A DNA stretch of 64,000 bases from Rhodospirillaceae bacterium (GCA_009840595.1 VXNK01000080.1:108280-172279); one strand, 5' to 3'. Shown: positions 16,687 through 28,916, counted from the stretch's first letter. The notes: generated by a model from the letters alone, not told the origin. Numbers and translations: made by a program.

Positions 16687-17816
16687 GGGGCTCTCCGCGT
16701 AATGTATTCTTCTAGTTTTGTCAAGTTTTTAGGCTTAACATCCAAATAGTCTGCCAATTCATCGTCATCGATCATATTCTGATAGTAGCGCCGGAACGCT
16801 AGATTGATATAATCTACCCCTAGATAGGAAATTATTGTGTGGTAATAATCACCTCCACTTCCGGTCTTTACCTGTTTGTTCCATCGGCTTGCCGCTGACC
16901 GATAAGTATTGACAGAGATCAGGTGACGGTCAAGAAGCTTTCTGTAAATCAGCTCTCTGCTTACACAAAAAGAATTTGCTAACGTCAACGCAAGATCTTC
17001 GTCTATTTTCTGTCCGGAAATACATTTGTCGAATTCACTGTCCGGCACCAAGAACTGTGCCGCCAACCGATTGCAAATAGTTTCAATATGGAGAGCATGG
17101 GGAGATAGTGCAGTGAAGTACTCGTCATCAACAGGATCAACACCGCTGGTCTGGAACAATAAATGAGAGAGCTCATGGAAAAAAGTAAAAATCTGTCGTG
17201 TTTTCGCCATGCTGTTGTTCACATAAATTAGTGGGAATTCACTGCTGTAAAGACAAAATCCGGAATATGAACTATTTCGAAATTGATCTTTGAAGACATG
17301 AACTCCCACTTGAATCAGTGCTTTGCGCCATTCCTGCAAAGCAGTTGTCGGACTACTCCACTGCATTTGATCTGACAACGAAATCCGAAAGTAGTTCCGC
17401 AACTCTTCAGCTAGGGCGATAGGGTCGTCGGTCGGGTCGAACGAAAGGTCGCGAGTAATCAATCGCGGAGCTTGACTGCGGCCGCGGTTCAGGTCCTCAA
17501 GGCCCATCTGGAAAGCGCGTGCCTTGCGTATCAGCAAGCGGATGCGGGGCGGAATCGCGGCGAACTGCTCGGAGCCCAGCGTACGGAAGGACTGTTCGAT
17601 AGACGGTAGGTCGGGCGGTTCGGGGAAAAAAAAGACAGCAACCGGAACCTTGAAACATTCCGCCAACTTCTCGAGTTGAGGATAGGTCGGTGCTGTCTCG
17701 CCGCGCTCCCACCCGGCGATCTTGCTGAATTTCGCAGCCGCCGCTTCCTGACTGTAGCCGGCACGCTCCCTAGCCCACGTAAGCACAGCCGGGACGATGG
17801 GCATCGGTTCGGTCAT
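16683..17816 (-). CDS. XRE HTH plus ImmA/IrrE metallopeptidase protein
   Basis: 377-residue two-domain regulator. Residues about 10-62 are a Cro/C1-type helix-turn-helix (WARERAGYSQEAAAAKFSKI, WERGETAPTYPQLEKLAE). The ImmA/IrrE zinc-peptidase domain is marked by FTFFHELSHLLF (HExxH at about residue 215) and ETICNRLAAQFLVP, where the third ligand is expected. Such proteins usually repress their own operon and act through proteolysis or as antitoxins. It is encoded upstream of, and overlapping, the DUF4411 gene. Confidence 0.87.
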   Translation of the reverse strand: MTEPMPIVPAVLTWARERAGYSQEAAAAKFSKIAGWERGETAPTYPQLEKLAECFKVPVAVFFFPEPPDLPSIEQSFRTLGSEQFAAIPPRIRLLIRKARAFQMGLEDLNRGRSQAPRLITRDLSFDPTDDPIALAEELRNYFRISLSDQMQWSSPTTALQEWRKALIQVGVHVFKDQFRNSSYSGFCLYSSEFPLIYVNNSMAKTRQIFTFFHELSHLLFQTSGVDPVDDEYFTALSPHALHIETICNRLAAQFLVPDSEFDKCISGQKIDEDLALTLANSFCVSRELIYRKLLDRHLISVNTYRSAASRWNKQVKTGSGGDYYHTIISYLGVDYINLAFRRYYQNMIDDDELADYLDVKPKNLTKLEEYITRRAP

Positions 17817-17926
17817 GGTCGGGCCTTCAATTCCTGCTTCCCAGGTACCGGGACATAAGAGATGCGTCTAGTGTCGAAACGGCATGGCGACCGAATTCTG
17901 TTCTGCGCGCGAACGGGTAGATCGCG

Positions 17927-18211
17927 CTACGACCGGCGCCGCGTGGACCGGCCTTTCGCAGCCTGTTCGCGTTCCCATTCCAAGGCGGCGTCCATGGTTG
18001 TCGCGCGCCCGACCTGCACAATATGGCCGTCCTCGCCGAAATTCCACCATTGCTCGGCTTCCCGGCGTTTTAGATCGTTCGTGACGCCGGTGTTAACGAA
18101 TTCGTGGTCCTGCTTGAAGTGGCATTTGTTGGTGTCCCGCGCCACGATCCATGCCTCCGTGCTATCGGCCTTTTGTACAGACACGGTGCCGAAATGCGTC
18201 AAGAGTCCCAC
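17927..18211 (-). CDS. Small hypothetical protein at the island edge, possibly 5'-truncated
   Basis: The C-terminal part of track ORF 17927..18784 is distinct from the lpdA shadow that precedes it. From a possible GTG at 18211 it gives 94 residues including STEAWIVARDTNKCHFKQD and AEQWWNFGEDGHIVQVGRA, which look like real protein with mixed composition and three Trp. I do not recognise the family. The start is uncertain (TTG at 18202 is an alternative), and the frame opens within about 60 bp of the lpdA repeat, so the gene may have been truncated when the island joined. It is transcribed towards the XRE-ImmA gene. Confidence 0.45.
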   Translation of the reverse strand: MGLLTHFGTVSVQKADSTEAWIVARDTNKCHFKQDHEFVNTGVTNDLKRREAEQWWNFGEDGHIVQVGRATTMDAALEWEREQAAKGRSTRRRS

Positions 18212-18273
18212 ACCACGTCCGGCCGCGCAAATGCTTACGTCTTGCCGCTCATAACCGCCCGCAGCCCCGCCCC

Positions 18274-19695
18274 TCAGAAATGCACGACGCGGCCGTAGGC
18301 GTCGAGGACGGCTTCGTGCATCATTTCCGAGAGCGTCGGGTGCGGGAAGACGGTGTGCATCAGGTCGGCCTCGGTCGTCTCCAGGGTCTTCGCGATGCCG
18401 TAGCCCTGGATCAGCTCGGTGACCTCCGGCCCGGCCATGTGGGCGCCGAGCAGCTCGCCGGTCCCGGCGTCGAACACGGTCTTGACCAGCCCCTGGTCGT
18501 CGCCCAGCGCGATCGCCTTGCCGTTGCCGGCGAAGGGGAAGCGCCCGACCCGGACCTCGTGGCCGGCCTCGACCGCCGCCGCCTCGGTCAGGCCGACGCT
18601 GGCGACCTGGGGATGGCAATAGGTGCAGCCGGGAATGAGGCTCGTGTCGAGCGGATGCACGTCGGCGACGCCGGCGATCTTCTCGACGCAGATAATGCCC
18701 TCGTGGCTCGCCTTGTGGGCCAGCCAGGGCGGGCCGGCGACGTCGCCGATGGCGTAGACGCCGGGCTCGCCGGTCTCGCCCCAAGGGCCGATGGCGATAT
18801 GGCCGCGGTCGACCGTCGCCGCGGTGTCCTCCAGGCCGAGTTCCTCGACATTGCCGGTGATGCCGATGGCGAGGATGACCTTCTCGACCGTGACCGTCTG
18901 CGTGCTCCCGCCGCTCTCGACCGTCGCCGCAATACCGTCCCCGTTTCCGTTTGAGCCCTTCTCCAGCCCGGCGACCGTCGCGCCGGTCAGGACCTTCATG
19001 CCCTGCTTCTCGACCGCCTTTTGCACGAAGGCGGAGATTTCCGCATCCTCGACCGGCAGGATGCGGTCGAGCATCTCGACCACCGTCACCTCGGCGCCGA
19101 GCGTGCGGTAGAAGCTGGCGAACTCGATGCCGATGGCGCCGCTGCCGACGACCAGCAGGGATTTCGGGAAGGCCTCCGGCACCATGGCTTCCTTGTAGGT
19201 CCAGATGTCCGCGCCGTCCGGCTCCAGCCCCGGCAGGGTGCGCGCCCGTGCGCCGGTGGCGAGGACGATGTGGGGCGACGCCAGAGTGGCGGTTTCCTTG
19301 CCGTCCTTCAGGACCGCGAGCCTGCCCTTGCCGGCGAGCCGGCCGTGGCCGTCGAACACCGTCACCTTGTTCTTCTTCATCAGGTGCTTGACGCCGGCGT
19401 TAAGCCGGCCGGCGACCTTGCGCGAGCGCTTGACCACCTTGCCGATATCGAAGGCGACATTGTCCGCCGACAGGCCGAAATCGCCGGCATGCCGCATCAG
19501 GTGGTAGACCTCCGACGTGCGCAGCAGCGCCTTGGTCGGGATGCAGCCCCAGTTGAGGCAGATGCCGCCGAGATGCTCGCGCTCGACCAGCGCCGCGTTC
19601 AGGCCGAGCTGCGCCGCGCGGATCGCCGCGACGTAGCCGCCCGGCCCGCCGCCGACGACGATGAGATCGAAGGAAGTGTCGGAATTGTCGGGCAT
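18274..19695 (-). CDS. lpdA: Dihydrolipoyl dehydrogenase (E3 of pyruvate dehydrogenase complex)
   Basis: 473-residue flavoprotein that reoxidises dihydrolipoamide on E2 and reduces NAD. It has the FAD dinucleotide fold at the N-terminus (LIVVGGGPGGYVAAIRAAQL), redox cysteines in GGICLNWGCIPTKALL, the NAD-binding GSGAIGIEFASFY and the C-terminal catalytic His/Glu in HPHPTLSEMMHEAV. It is the last gene of the pdhABC-lpdA cluster. The duplicated 3' end at 15788-16168 begins at DTSLIPGC, near residue 347. Confidence 0.95.
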   Translation of the reverse strand: MPDNSDTSFDLIVVGGGPGGYVAAIRAAQLGLNAALVEREHLGGICLNWGCIPTKALLRTSEVYHLMRHAGDFGLSADNVAFDIGKVVKRSRKVAGRLNAGVKHLMKKNKVTVFDGHGRLAGKGRLAVLKDGKETATLASPHIVLATGARARTLPGLEPDGADIWTYKEAMVPEAFPKSLLVVGSGAIGIEFASFYRTLGAEVTVVEMLDRILPVEDAEISAFVQKAVEKQGMKVLTGATVAGLEKGSNGNGDGIAATVESGGSTQTVTVEKVILAIGITGNVEELGLEDTAATVDRGHIAIGPWGETGEPGVYAIGDVAGPPWLAHKASHEGIICVEKIAGVADVHPLDTSLIPGCTYCHPQVASVGLTEAAAVEAGHEVRVGRFPFAGNGKAIALGDDQGLVKTVFDAGTGELLGAHMAGPEVTELIQGYGIAKTLETTEADLMHTVFPHPTLSEMMHEAVLDAYGRVVHF

Positions 19696-19746
19696 GGCTT
19701 TTCTCGCCGGCGGTTTCGGTTGGAGCGCGGTGCGGGCAGCGCCGCG

Positions 19747-21078
19747 CTACGCCAGCATGCTCAGCGGCCGCTCGACGAAGCCCTTGAAGGCCTGGAGCCA
19801 TTGCGCGCCGAGCGCGCCGTCGATGACCCGATGGTCGCAGGTCAGCGTGCAGGTCATGACCGTGGCGACCGCCATCTCGCCGTCGCGCACGACGACCTTC
19901 TGTTCGCCGGCGCCGACCGCCAGGATCGCCGCCTGGGGCGGGTTGACGATCGAGGTGAAGTGGCCGATGCCGTACATGCCGAGATTGGAGACCGAGAAGC
20001 TGCCGCCCTGGTATTCCTCGGGCTTCAGCCGGCCCTCGCGTGCCCGGCCGGCCAGCTCCTTCATCTCCCCCGCGATTTGCGCCAAGCCCTTGCGGTCGGC
20101 GTCGAACACGATGGGCGTGATCAGGCCGCCCTCATAGGCGACCGCCACCGAAATATCGACCGCGCCGAGCCGCACCGTCGCCGTCTCGGTCCAGCGGGCG
20201 TTGACCGCCGGCACCCGGCGCAGGGCGAGCGCCGCCGCCTTGATGACCATGTCGTTGACCGAGACTTTAGCCGTCCCTTCGAGCGCTTCGTTGACCTCCC
20301 GGCGCGCGGCGAGCAGCCGGTCGATCTCCATGTCGACCGAGAGGTAGATCTGCGGCACGTCGCGGTCGGCCTCGCTGAGCCGGCGGGCGATCACCTTGCG
20401 CACGGTGTTGTGCGGAATTTCGCGGTCTTCCGGACCCGCAGCGGCAACCGCCGGGCGGGCGGGCGCGGCGGCGGGAGCCGGCCCAGCGGGCGCTTCGGGG
20501 GCGGGCGCTCTTTCGGCAGGTGGGCCGGCCGCCAGGGCCTGCTCGATATCCCGCTTGACGACGCGGCCGTGGGGGCCGCTGCCGGCGATGGCGGCGAGGT
20601 CCAGCCCCGCCTGCTTCGCCATGCGCCGGGCCAGCGGGCTGGCCGCGACGCGCCCGCTTTCGCCGGCGGGTTCCCGTGCGGCCGGCGCTTCGGCAGGAGG
20701 CGGCGCGGCAACGGACGCTTCGGCGGCGGCCGGCGCGGCTGCGGTTTCGGGCGCCCGCACTTCCGGGGCCGCTTCCGGGCCCCCTCCCGGGACAGGCGCG
20801 CCGCTATCGTCCGCCGGCAGGGCGCTCGCGTCCTCGCCCTCTTCGAGCAGCCAGGCGATGACGGCGTTGACCTTCACGCCCTCGGAGCCTTCGGGCACGA
20901 CGATCCGGCCGAGCACGCCCTCGTCGACGGCCTCGACTTCCATGGTCGCCTTGTCGGTTTCGATCTCGGCGATCACGTCGCCGGGGCCGACGGCGTCGCC
21001 CTCCTGCTTGGCCCAGCGGGCGAGCGTGCCCTCCTCCATGGTCGGCGACAGGGCCGGCATCGTGACGGCGATCGGCAT
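19747..21078 (-). CDS. pdhC: Pyruvate dehydrogenase E2, dihydrolipoamide acetyltransferase
   Basis: 443-residue E2 core enzyme. One lipoyl domain (residues about 1-78, lipoyl-Lys in [10 protein letters not shown]), an Ala/Pro-rich linker, a peripheral subunit-binding domain (RVAASPLARRMAKQAGLDL, IAGSGPHGRVVKRDI) and a C-terminal acetyltransferase domain with TCDHRVIDGALGAQWL carrying the catalytic His and Asp. Start ATG 21078 gives the canonical [19 protein letters not shown]. It lies between pdhB and lpdA on the same strand. Confidence 0.95.
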   Translation of the reverse strand: MPIAVTMPALSPTMEEGTLARWAKQEGDAVGPGDVIAEIETDKATMEVEAVDEGVLGRIVVPEGSEGVKVNAVIAWLLEEGEDASALPADDSGAPVPGGGPEAAPEVRAPETAAAPAAAEASVAAPPPAEAPAAREPAGESGRVAASPLARRMAKQAGLDLAAIAGSGPHGRVVKRDIEQALAAGPPAERAPAPEAPAGPAPAAAPARPAVAAAGPEDREIPHNTVRKVIARRLSEADRDVPQIYLSVDMEIDRLLAARREVNEALEGTAKVSVNDMVIKAAALALRRVPAVNARWTETATVRLGAVDISVAVAYEGGLITPIVFDADRKGLAQIAGEMKELAGRAREGRLKPEEYQGGSFSVSNLGMYGIGHFTSIVNPPQAAILAVGAGEQKVVVRDGEMAVATVMTCTLTCDHRVIDGALGAQWLQAFKGFVERPLSMLA

Positions 21079-21128
21079 ATCCGGCGCTCCCCCCGTTTCT
21101 CGTTCGGCGTTCTGCTGGCCGGCCCGGC

Positions 21129-22514
21129 TCAACCGGCGTAGCAGACGGCGCGGACCGCCTGCACGACCCGTTGCGCGTCCGGCAGCGCCAGCTTTTCCAG
21201 ATTGGCGGCATAAGGCATCGGCACATCGGCGCCGCACACCCGCGCCACCGGCGCGTCCAGATCGTCGAATGCCTGCTCCATCGCCACGGCGCACAGCTCC
21301 GCGCCGATGCCGGCGAAGGGCCAGCCCTCCTCGACCGAGACCAGCCGGTTGGTCTTCTTTACCGACGCGATGACGGTTGCGGTATCGAGCGGCCGGATCG
21401 TGCGCAGGTCGATCACTTCGGCGGCGATACCGTCCTTCTCCAGCATTTCCGCCGCTTCCAGCGCCGTCTCCATCATCAGCGAGAAGCTCGTTATCGTCAC
21501 GTCCGCCCCCTCCCGGACGACGTTCGCCCTGCCGATCGGCACGATATGCTCCGGGTCGGCCGGCGCTTCGCCGCTGCGGCCGTAGAGAATTTCGTTCTCC
21601 AGGAAGACCACCGGATCGTCGTCGCGGATCGCCGCCTTGAGCAGGCCCTTGGCGTCCGCCGCCGACCAGGGCGCGACCACCTTGAGGCCGGGGCAGTGGG
21701 CGTACCAGCTCGAATATTCCTGGCTGTGCTGGGCGGCGACCCGGGCGGCCGCGCCGTTCGGCCCGCGGAACACGATGGGCGCGGCGACCTGCCCGCCCGA
21801 CATGTAGCGCGTCTTGGCCGCCGAATTGATGATGTGGTCGATCGCCTGCATGGCGAAGTTGAAGGTCATGAACTCGACGATCGGGCGCAGCCCGGCAAAG
21901 GCCGCCCCGGTGCCGAGGCCGGCGAAGCCGTGCTCGGTGATCGGCGTGTCGATCACGCGCCCGGCGCCGAATTCGTCGAGCAGGCCCTGGCTGACCTTGT
22001 AGGCGCCCTGATACTCGGCGACCTCCTCGCCCATCAGGAACACCCGATCGTCGCGGCGCATTTCCTCCGCCATGGCGTCGCGCAACGCCTCGCGCACGGT
22101 GACTTCCTTCGTCTCGCCGGCATACGCGGCCTCGGCAGCGGGGGCCGGCGCGGCCGGTGCAGGCGCGGCCGGACTTTCCGCGGCGCCGGCGTCCGCTCCT
22201 TCATCCGCACTCCGGACGGGGGCGGCGGAGGCAGCGGCGGGGGCGGAGACGTCGATGGCCGAAGCGTCCTCGCCCTCCTCGAGCAGCCAGGCGATCACCG
22301 CGTTGACCTTCACGCCCTCGGTGCCTTCGGCGACCGCCAGCCTGCCGACGACGCCCTCGTCGACCGCCTCGACCTCCATGGTCGCCTTGTCGGTCTCGAT
22401 CTCGGCGATGACGTCGCCGGCGGAAACGCTGTCGCCCTCCTCGACCAGCCAGCGCGCCAGCGTGCCCTCCTCCATGGTCGGCGACAGGGCCGGCATCAGC
22501 ACTTCAATCGGCAT
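21129..22514 (-). CDS. pdhB: Pyruvate dehydrogenase E1 beta with N-terminal lipoyl domain
   Basis: 461-residue E1 beta subunit. The first 80 residues are a complete lipoyl domain ([30 protein letters not shown]), followed by an Ala/Pro linker and the transketolase-like pyrimidine-binding and C-terminal domains ([38 protein letters not shown]). A lipoyl domain on E1 beta is a known alphaproteobacterial trait. The lipoyl-domain DNA is very similar to that at the start of pdhC, a possible recombination substrate. Confidence 0.95.
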   Translation of the reverse strand: MPIEVLMPALSPTMEEGTLARWLVEEGDSVSAGDVIAEIETDKATMEVEAVDEGVVGRLAVAEGTEGVKVNAVIAWLLEEGEDASAIDVSAPAAASAAPVRSADEGADAGAAESPAAPAPAAPAPAAEAAYAGETKEVTVREALRDAMAEEMRRDDRVFLMGEEVAEYQGAYKVSQGLLDEFGAGRVIDTPITEHGFAGLGTGAAFAGLRPIVEFMTFNFAMQAIDHIINSAAKTRYMSGGQVAAPIVFRGPNGAAARVAAQHSQEYSSWYAHCPGLKVVAPWSAADAKGLLKAAIRDDDPVVFLENEILYGRSGEAPADPEHIVPIGRANVVREGADVTITSFSLMMETALEAAEMLEKDGIAAEVIDLRTIRPLDTATVIASVKKTNRLVSVEEGWPFAGIGAELCAVAMEQAFDDLDAPVARVCGADVPMPYAANLEKLALPDAQRVVQAVRAVCYAG

Positions 22515-22553
22515 GGACAGTCCCCGGAACGGTGTGCAACGGCGGGCGGCGCA

Positions 22554-23543
22554 TCATGCCGCCAGCACGTCGGTATAGAGTTCGGCGGGGTCTGGCTCCG
22601 GGCTGTTCTGGGCGAACTCCGCCGCATCGTTGACGATGGCGCGGATCTCCCGGTCGATTTCCTTGAGATCGTCTTCCGCCGCCCCGGCGGCCGCCAGCAT
22701 GGTCTTGACCCGCTCGATCGGATCGCGCTCCTCGCGCATTTTCTGGACTTCCTCGCGCGAGCGGTATTTCGCCGGGTCGGACATGGAGTGGCCGCGATAG
22801 CGGTAGGTCACCATCTCCAGGATGAAGGGGCCGCCGCCGTCGCGGGCATGGGCGACCGCCTTCTCGCCGGCTTCCCTGACCGCCAGCACGTCCATGCCGT
22901 CGACCGCCTCACCGGGGATGCCGTGGGCCGCGCCGCGCTGGTGCAGGTCGATGGTGGACGACGCGCGCTCGACCGAGGTGCCCATGCCGTACTTGTTGTT
23001 CTCGATGACGTAGACCACCGGCAGGTCCCACAGTTCGGCCATGTTGAAGCTCTCGTAGACCTGGCCCTGGTTGGTCGCGCCGTCGCCGAAATAGGTCAGG
23101 CAGACGCCGCCGTCGCCGGAATATTTGTGCGCGAAGGCGATGCCGGTGCCGAGCGGCACCTGGGCGCCGACGATGCCGTGGCCGCCGTAGAAGCGCTCCT
23201 CCAGGCTGAACATGTGCATGGAGCCGCCCTTGCCCCTGGAATAGCCGCCGACCCGCCCGGTCAGCTCCGCCATCACGCCCTTCGGGTCCATGCCGCAGGC
23301 CAGCATATGGCCGTGGTCGCGATAGGCGGTGATGACCGAATCGCCGTCGCGGATCGCCGCCTGCATCCCGGTCACGACCGCTTCCTGGCCGATATAGAGA
23401 TGGCAGAAGCCGCCGATCAGGCCCATGCCGTAGAGCTGGCCCGCCTTCTCCTCGAAGCGGCGGATGAGCAACATGTCGCGATAGTAGGACAGCAGGTCGT
23501 CCCGGGCGGCGGACCCGGTTTCCGCGGCGGCGTCGCTGGGCAC
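22554..23543 (-). CDS. pdhA: Pyruvate dehydrogenase E1 alpha
   Basis: 329-residue thiamine-diphosphate-dependent E1 alpha subunit that decarboxylates pyruvate and acetylates lipoyl groups on E2. The TPP/Mg motif is GDGATNQGQVYESFNMA through ENNKYGMG, and the regulatory-loop equivalent TYRYRGHSMSDP is intact. The first gene of the pdhABC-lpdA run, separated by about 180 bp from ftsB. Length is normal. Confidence 0.95.
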   Translation of the reverse strand: MPSDAAAETGSAARDDLLSYYRDMLLIRRFEEKAGQLYGMGLIGGFCHLYIGQEAVVTGMQAAIRDGDSVITAYRDHGHMLACGMDPKGVMAELTGRVGGYSRGKGGSMHMFSLEERFYGGHGIVGAQVPLGTGIAFAHKYSGDGGVCLTYFGDGATNQGQVYESFNMAELWDLPVVYVIENNKYGMGTSVERASSTIDLHQRGAAHGIPGEAVDGMDVLAVREAGEKAVAHARDGGGPFILEMVTYRYRGHSMSDPAKYRSREEVQKMREERDPIERVKTMLAAAGAAEDDLKEIDREIRAIVNDAAEFAQNSPEPDPAELYTDVLAA

Positions 23544-23720
23544 GGTTCACCTCGACAGACTGGTTGCGCGAATCGCCGGAAGGCAAGGCACGCCGCATTG
23601 ATGGATCGAACGCCGCCGCGCGACAAGGCAAAAAATCGGCGCGCCGGGCCGGCGGGCGCGCCGGCCGGCGGCCGGAAACCTGCCTGTGTCCGGGCCGCAG
23701 CGTCATTGACGCGAATCAAC

Positions 23721-24050
23721 CTATTTTTCGGGCAGCGGCGTGCGGTAGCGGATGACGATTTCGTCGGGCCGGCCGAGAAAGAGCTGCTGGCGCATCGCCT
23801 CGTCCAGCATGTCGGGATCGGGATCGGGCCCGTTCAGCAGGCTCGCCTTGTGCACGAGCCAACCGTGCTGCGCCTTGAGCGCAGCCCGCTCCCGCGTCAG
23901 CGCGTCCAGCCGCTCCGACAGGCCGATCCAGGCCTCCAGGCCGCGGTCGCCGTGGAGCGTGTGATAGCCGAGATAGCCCAAGGACAGGAGCGCGATGAAC
24001 GGCAGGACGAGCGCCCGCAACTTGTTCTGCAGGATGCGCAGGAGGAACAT
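23721..24050 (-). CDS. ftsB: Septum formation initiator FtsB/DivIC family protein
   Basis: 109-residue bitopic membrane protein of the divisome. A short cytoplasmic N-terminus, one transmembrane segment (residues about 12-29, ALVLPFIALLSLGYLGYHTL) and a periplasmic coiled coil (LSERLDALTRERAALKAQ) ending in a compact region. The position between eno and pdhA is the usual alphaproteobacterial context for this gene. It probably partners FtsL and FtsQ encoded elsewhere. Confidence 0.87.
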   Translation of the reverse strand: MFLLRILQNKLRALVLPFIALLSLGYLGYHTLHGDRGLEAWIGLSERLDALTRERAALKAQHGWLVHKASLLNGPDPDPDMLDEAMRQQLFLGRPDEIVIRYRTPLPEK

Positions 24051-24162
24051 GGCGCGACCGAATCACTTTGCGAAACGCAAGTCAATATAAATATTCGTTG
24101 ACTCCCGGCAAGTTACTCCGGTTCGTTTCGGCAATACTTGAGAACGAATCCTTCGGAACGAC

Positions 24163-24222
24163 TCAAGAGCGGGGTCCTTCGGGACGGGGCGTTGAGGAGG
24201 CGCCCCTCGACTTCGCTCGGGA
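24163..24222. repeat. GC-rich hairpin repeat downstream of eno
   Basis: The region just after the enolase stop contains GTCC-TTCG-GGAC, a tetraloop hairpin, then GGGGCGTTGAGGAGGCGCCCC, another hairpin, and CGACTTCGCTCGGGACAGG. This is the form of dispersed palindromic repeats common in alphaproteobacterial intergenic DNA and may act as a terminator for eno. No T-run follows. Confidence 0.5.
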
Positions 24223-24227
24223 CAGGC

Positions 24228-27239
<3,012 letters not shown>

Positions 27240-27247
27240 CTATTCGA

Positions 27248-27670
27248 ATGTCGCTCAACCCCTATCTCTTCTTCGACGGCAACTGCCGCGAGGCCTTCGA
27301 CTTCTACCGCTCGGTGTTCGGCGGCGAGTTCTCGGTGCTCCAGACGTTCGGGGACGGTCCGCCGGACATGGGCGTGCCGGATGCGGAGAAGGACCGGATC
27401 ATGCACGTCTCCCTGCCGATCGGACCCGCCGTCCTGATGGGCAGCGACAGCTGCTCGGCCTTCGGACCGCCGCCCGCGGCGGGCGACAATTTCGCCATCT
27501 CTCTGACCGGGGAGAGCCGCGAACACTGCGACCGGATTTTCGCCGCGCTGTCGGCGGGCGGCGCGGTCAGGATGCCGATGCAGGAGACCTTCTGGGGCTC
27601 CTATTTCGGCAACTGGACCGACCGCTTCGGTATCGGCTGGATGATCAGCTTCGATCCGCCGAAGGACTAG
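27248..27670 (+). CDS. VOC-superfamily PhnB-like protein
   Basis: 140-residue glyoxalase/bleomycin-resistance-fold protein of the PhnB/3-demethylubiquinone-methyltransferase-like group. It begins MSLNPYLFFDGNCREAFDFY and ends with the typical WGSYFGNWTDRFGIGWMISF. PhnB-like proteins have no agreed enzymatic activity. It stands alone, convergent with the membrane-protein gene on the other strand 25 bp away. Confidence 0.88.
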   Translation: MSLNPYLFFDGNCREAFDFYRSVFGGEFSVLQTFGDGPPDMGVPDAEKDRIMHVSLPIGPAVLMGSDSCSAFGPPPAAGDNFAISLTGESREHCDRIFAALSAGGAVRMPMQETFWGSYFGNWTDRFGIGWMISFDPPKD

Positions 27671-27694
27671 GGAGCCGGCCGGCGGCCGCCCGGC

Positions 27695-28750
27695 CTAGCG
27701 CGCGCCGGCCAGCCGCACGATCGAGGCGGACCAGTCGAGCAGGTCCATGAGCCGGGCCACATAATGGTCGCGGGCGCCGAAGCCGGCGTCCGATTCGCCG
27801 GCGAGGTTGGCCTCCAGCACGTCCAGCAGCCGGTTCAGCCGCCGTTCGTGCAGGCCAAGCGACCGCTGCACCGGATCGGCGACCACCCCGGCAAAGGCCG
27901 TCAGCATGGCGAGCGGCACGAGCATCCCGGCGAACACGCCGGCGTAGAGCAGCGGTGAGACCTTGACCGAGACCAGGCTGTAATACAGCCCGCCCAGCCA
28001 GGGCCCGGCAAAGAAACTCCCGACCGCGGCGGAATGGGCGATCGAACCGGCGACGACACCGGAGAGCGCCGCCGCCCCCGGCGTGAATTTCTGGGCCGCG
28101 ATATAGCCCGCGCCGGCGGCGAACAGCGAGGCCGTGATATCCGCCGCCGCGGCGCGGCTGCCGAGATAGTCCTGCATCGCGGCGTGGACCCGGTCGCGAA
28201 AGGCCCGGTCTCCGGCCCGGTCGCCGACGATCTTCAGCATGCGGTCGAAATGCGCGGCGAGCCGCGGATCGGAGAGCGCTTCCTCGACCAGTCGGTCCCG
28301 GTCGGTGCGGCGGTCGCCCCCGTCGGACGTCTGGTCCAGCGGCAGTTCCAGAAAGTCCGTGTGCAGCCGCCATTCCAGCTCGCGCGCGACCTGGGTCTTC
28401 CAGAACAGGTTGCGACCCGGCAGCCGGTCCGCCGCCTCGCGTGCACCCGCCGCACGCAATCCGGCGGCGCCGACGCCGCGCGCCGCCGTCGCGACGCCGG
28501 CCATGACGTTGTACGACGCACGCACGAGGTCGAGGCCGAGTGCGCGGCGGTGCAGCTCGAGCGAGCCGCGCAGGCCGAAATTCCGGTCGACGAAGGCCGG
28601 TATCCGCGCGCGCCGCCCGGCGATGTAGCGGCGCACGGCATCGCCGAAGATCGCCTCGACGGCCTGCCGGTCCAGCGGCGGCAGCGCGATCTCCGTGCCG
28701 GGCGCGTCCTGCGGAGGCGGCGGCGCGGACAATGGGGGCGGTTCGCTCAT
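27695..28750 (-). CDS. Conserved membrane protein of unknown function (possibly DUF6635-like)
   Basis: 351-residue protein. A Pro-rich N-terminus (SEPPPLSAPPPPQDAPG) precedes a soluble region with AVRRYIAGRRARIPAFVDRN, and three hydrophobic segments lie in the C-terminal half (ITASLFAAGAGYIAAQ, ALSGVVAGSIAHSAAVGSFF, LYAGVFAGMLVPLAMLTAF). The start region resembles DUF6635-type proteins, but I hold that loosely. It is divergent from the zinc-transport operon and shares its upstream region, so the Zur box between them could affect both. Confidence 0.6.
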   Translation of the reverse strand: MSEPPPLSAPPPPQDAPGTEIALPPLDRQAVEAIFGDAVRRYIAGRRARIPAFVDRNFGLRGSLELHRRALGLDLVRASYNVMAGVATAARGVGAAGLRAAGAREAADRLPGRNLFWKTQVARELEWRLHTDFLELPLDQTSDGGDRRTDRDRLVEEALSDPRLAAHFDRMLKIVGDRAGDRAFRDRVHAAMQDYLGSRAAAADITASLFAAGAGYIAAQKFTPGAAALSGVVAGSIAHSAAVGSFFAGPWLGGLYYSLVSVKVSPLLYAGVFAGMLVPLAMLTAFAGVVADPVQRSLGLHERRLNRLLDVLEANLAGESDAGFGARDHYVARLMDLLDWSASIVRLAGAR

Positions 28751-28869
28751 CCCCGGTCATGTGGGGAGGGAAGCGGCGGCGTCAAAGGGTACGGCGGCGG
28801 AAAACCGGCGCGGCCGGGCCGTCGCCGCGTCATGTCAGCCGGCCGGTGGGGCGTTGATTTGATATAAAT

Positions 28870-28882
28870 GTTATAATATAAC
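28870..28882. promoter_or_regulatory. Zur box in the aztABC upstream region
   Basis: GTTATA-A-TATAAC is a perfect inverted repeat with a central base, flanked by T and A that extend the symmetry to 15 bp. It matches the classical Zur operator form. It also contains TATAAT, so a repressor would cover a -10 element. The site is 47 bp from the first small ORF and 290 bp from aztA, which encodes a zinc-transport ATPase, as expected for zinc repression. Confidence 0.8.
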
Positions 28883-28916
28883 AAACCTGCGATCTTTCGA
28901 CGGCAGGAAAAATCCC

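Larger units (their letters stand above)
15787..18654. mobile_element. 2.1-kb island bounded by 382-bp direct repeats of the lpdA 3' end
   Basis: Near-identical direct repeats (15787-16168 and 18273-18654) enclose about 2.1 kb carrying a DUF4411 protein, an XRE-ImmA protein and an unidentified small gene, with visibly lower GC than the flanks. No integrase or transposase is present. The arrangement is that of a small defence or toxin-antitoxin cargo that entered at, or was duplicated with, the lpdA 3' end while leaving a complete lpdA. Recombination between the repeats would delete the island cleanly. Confidence 0.7.
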
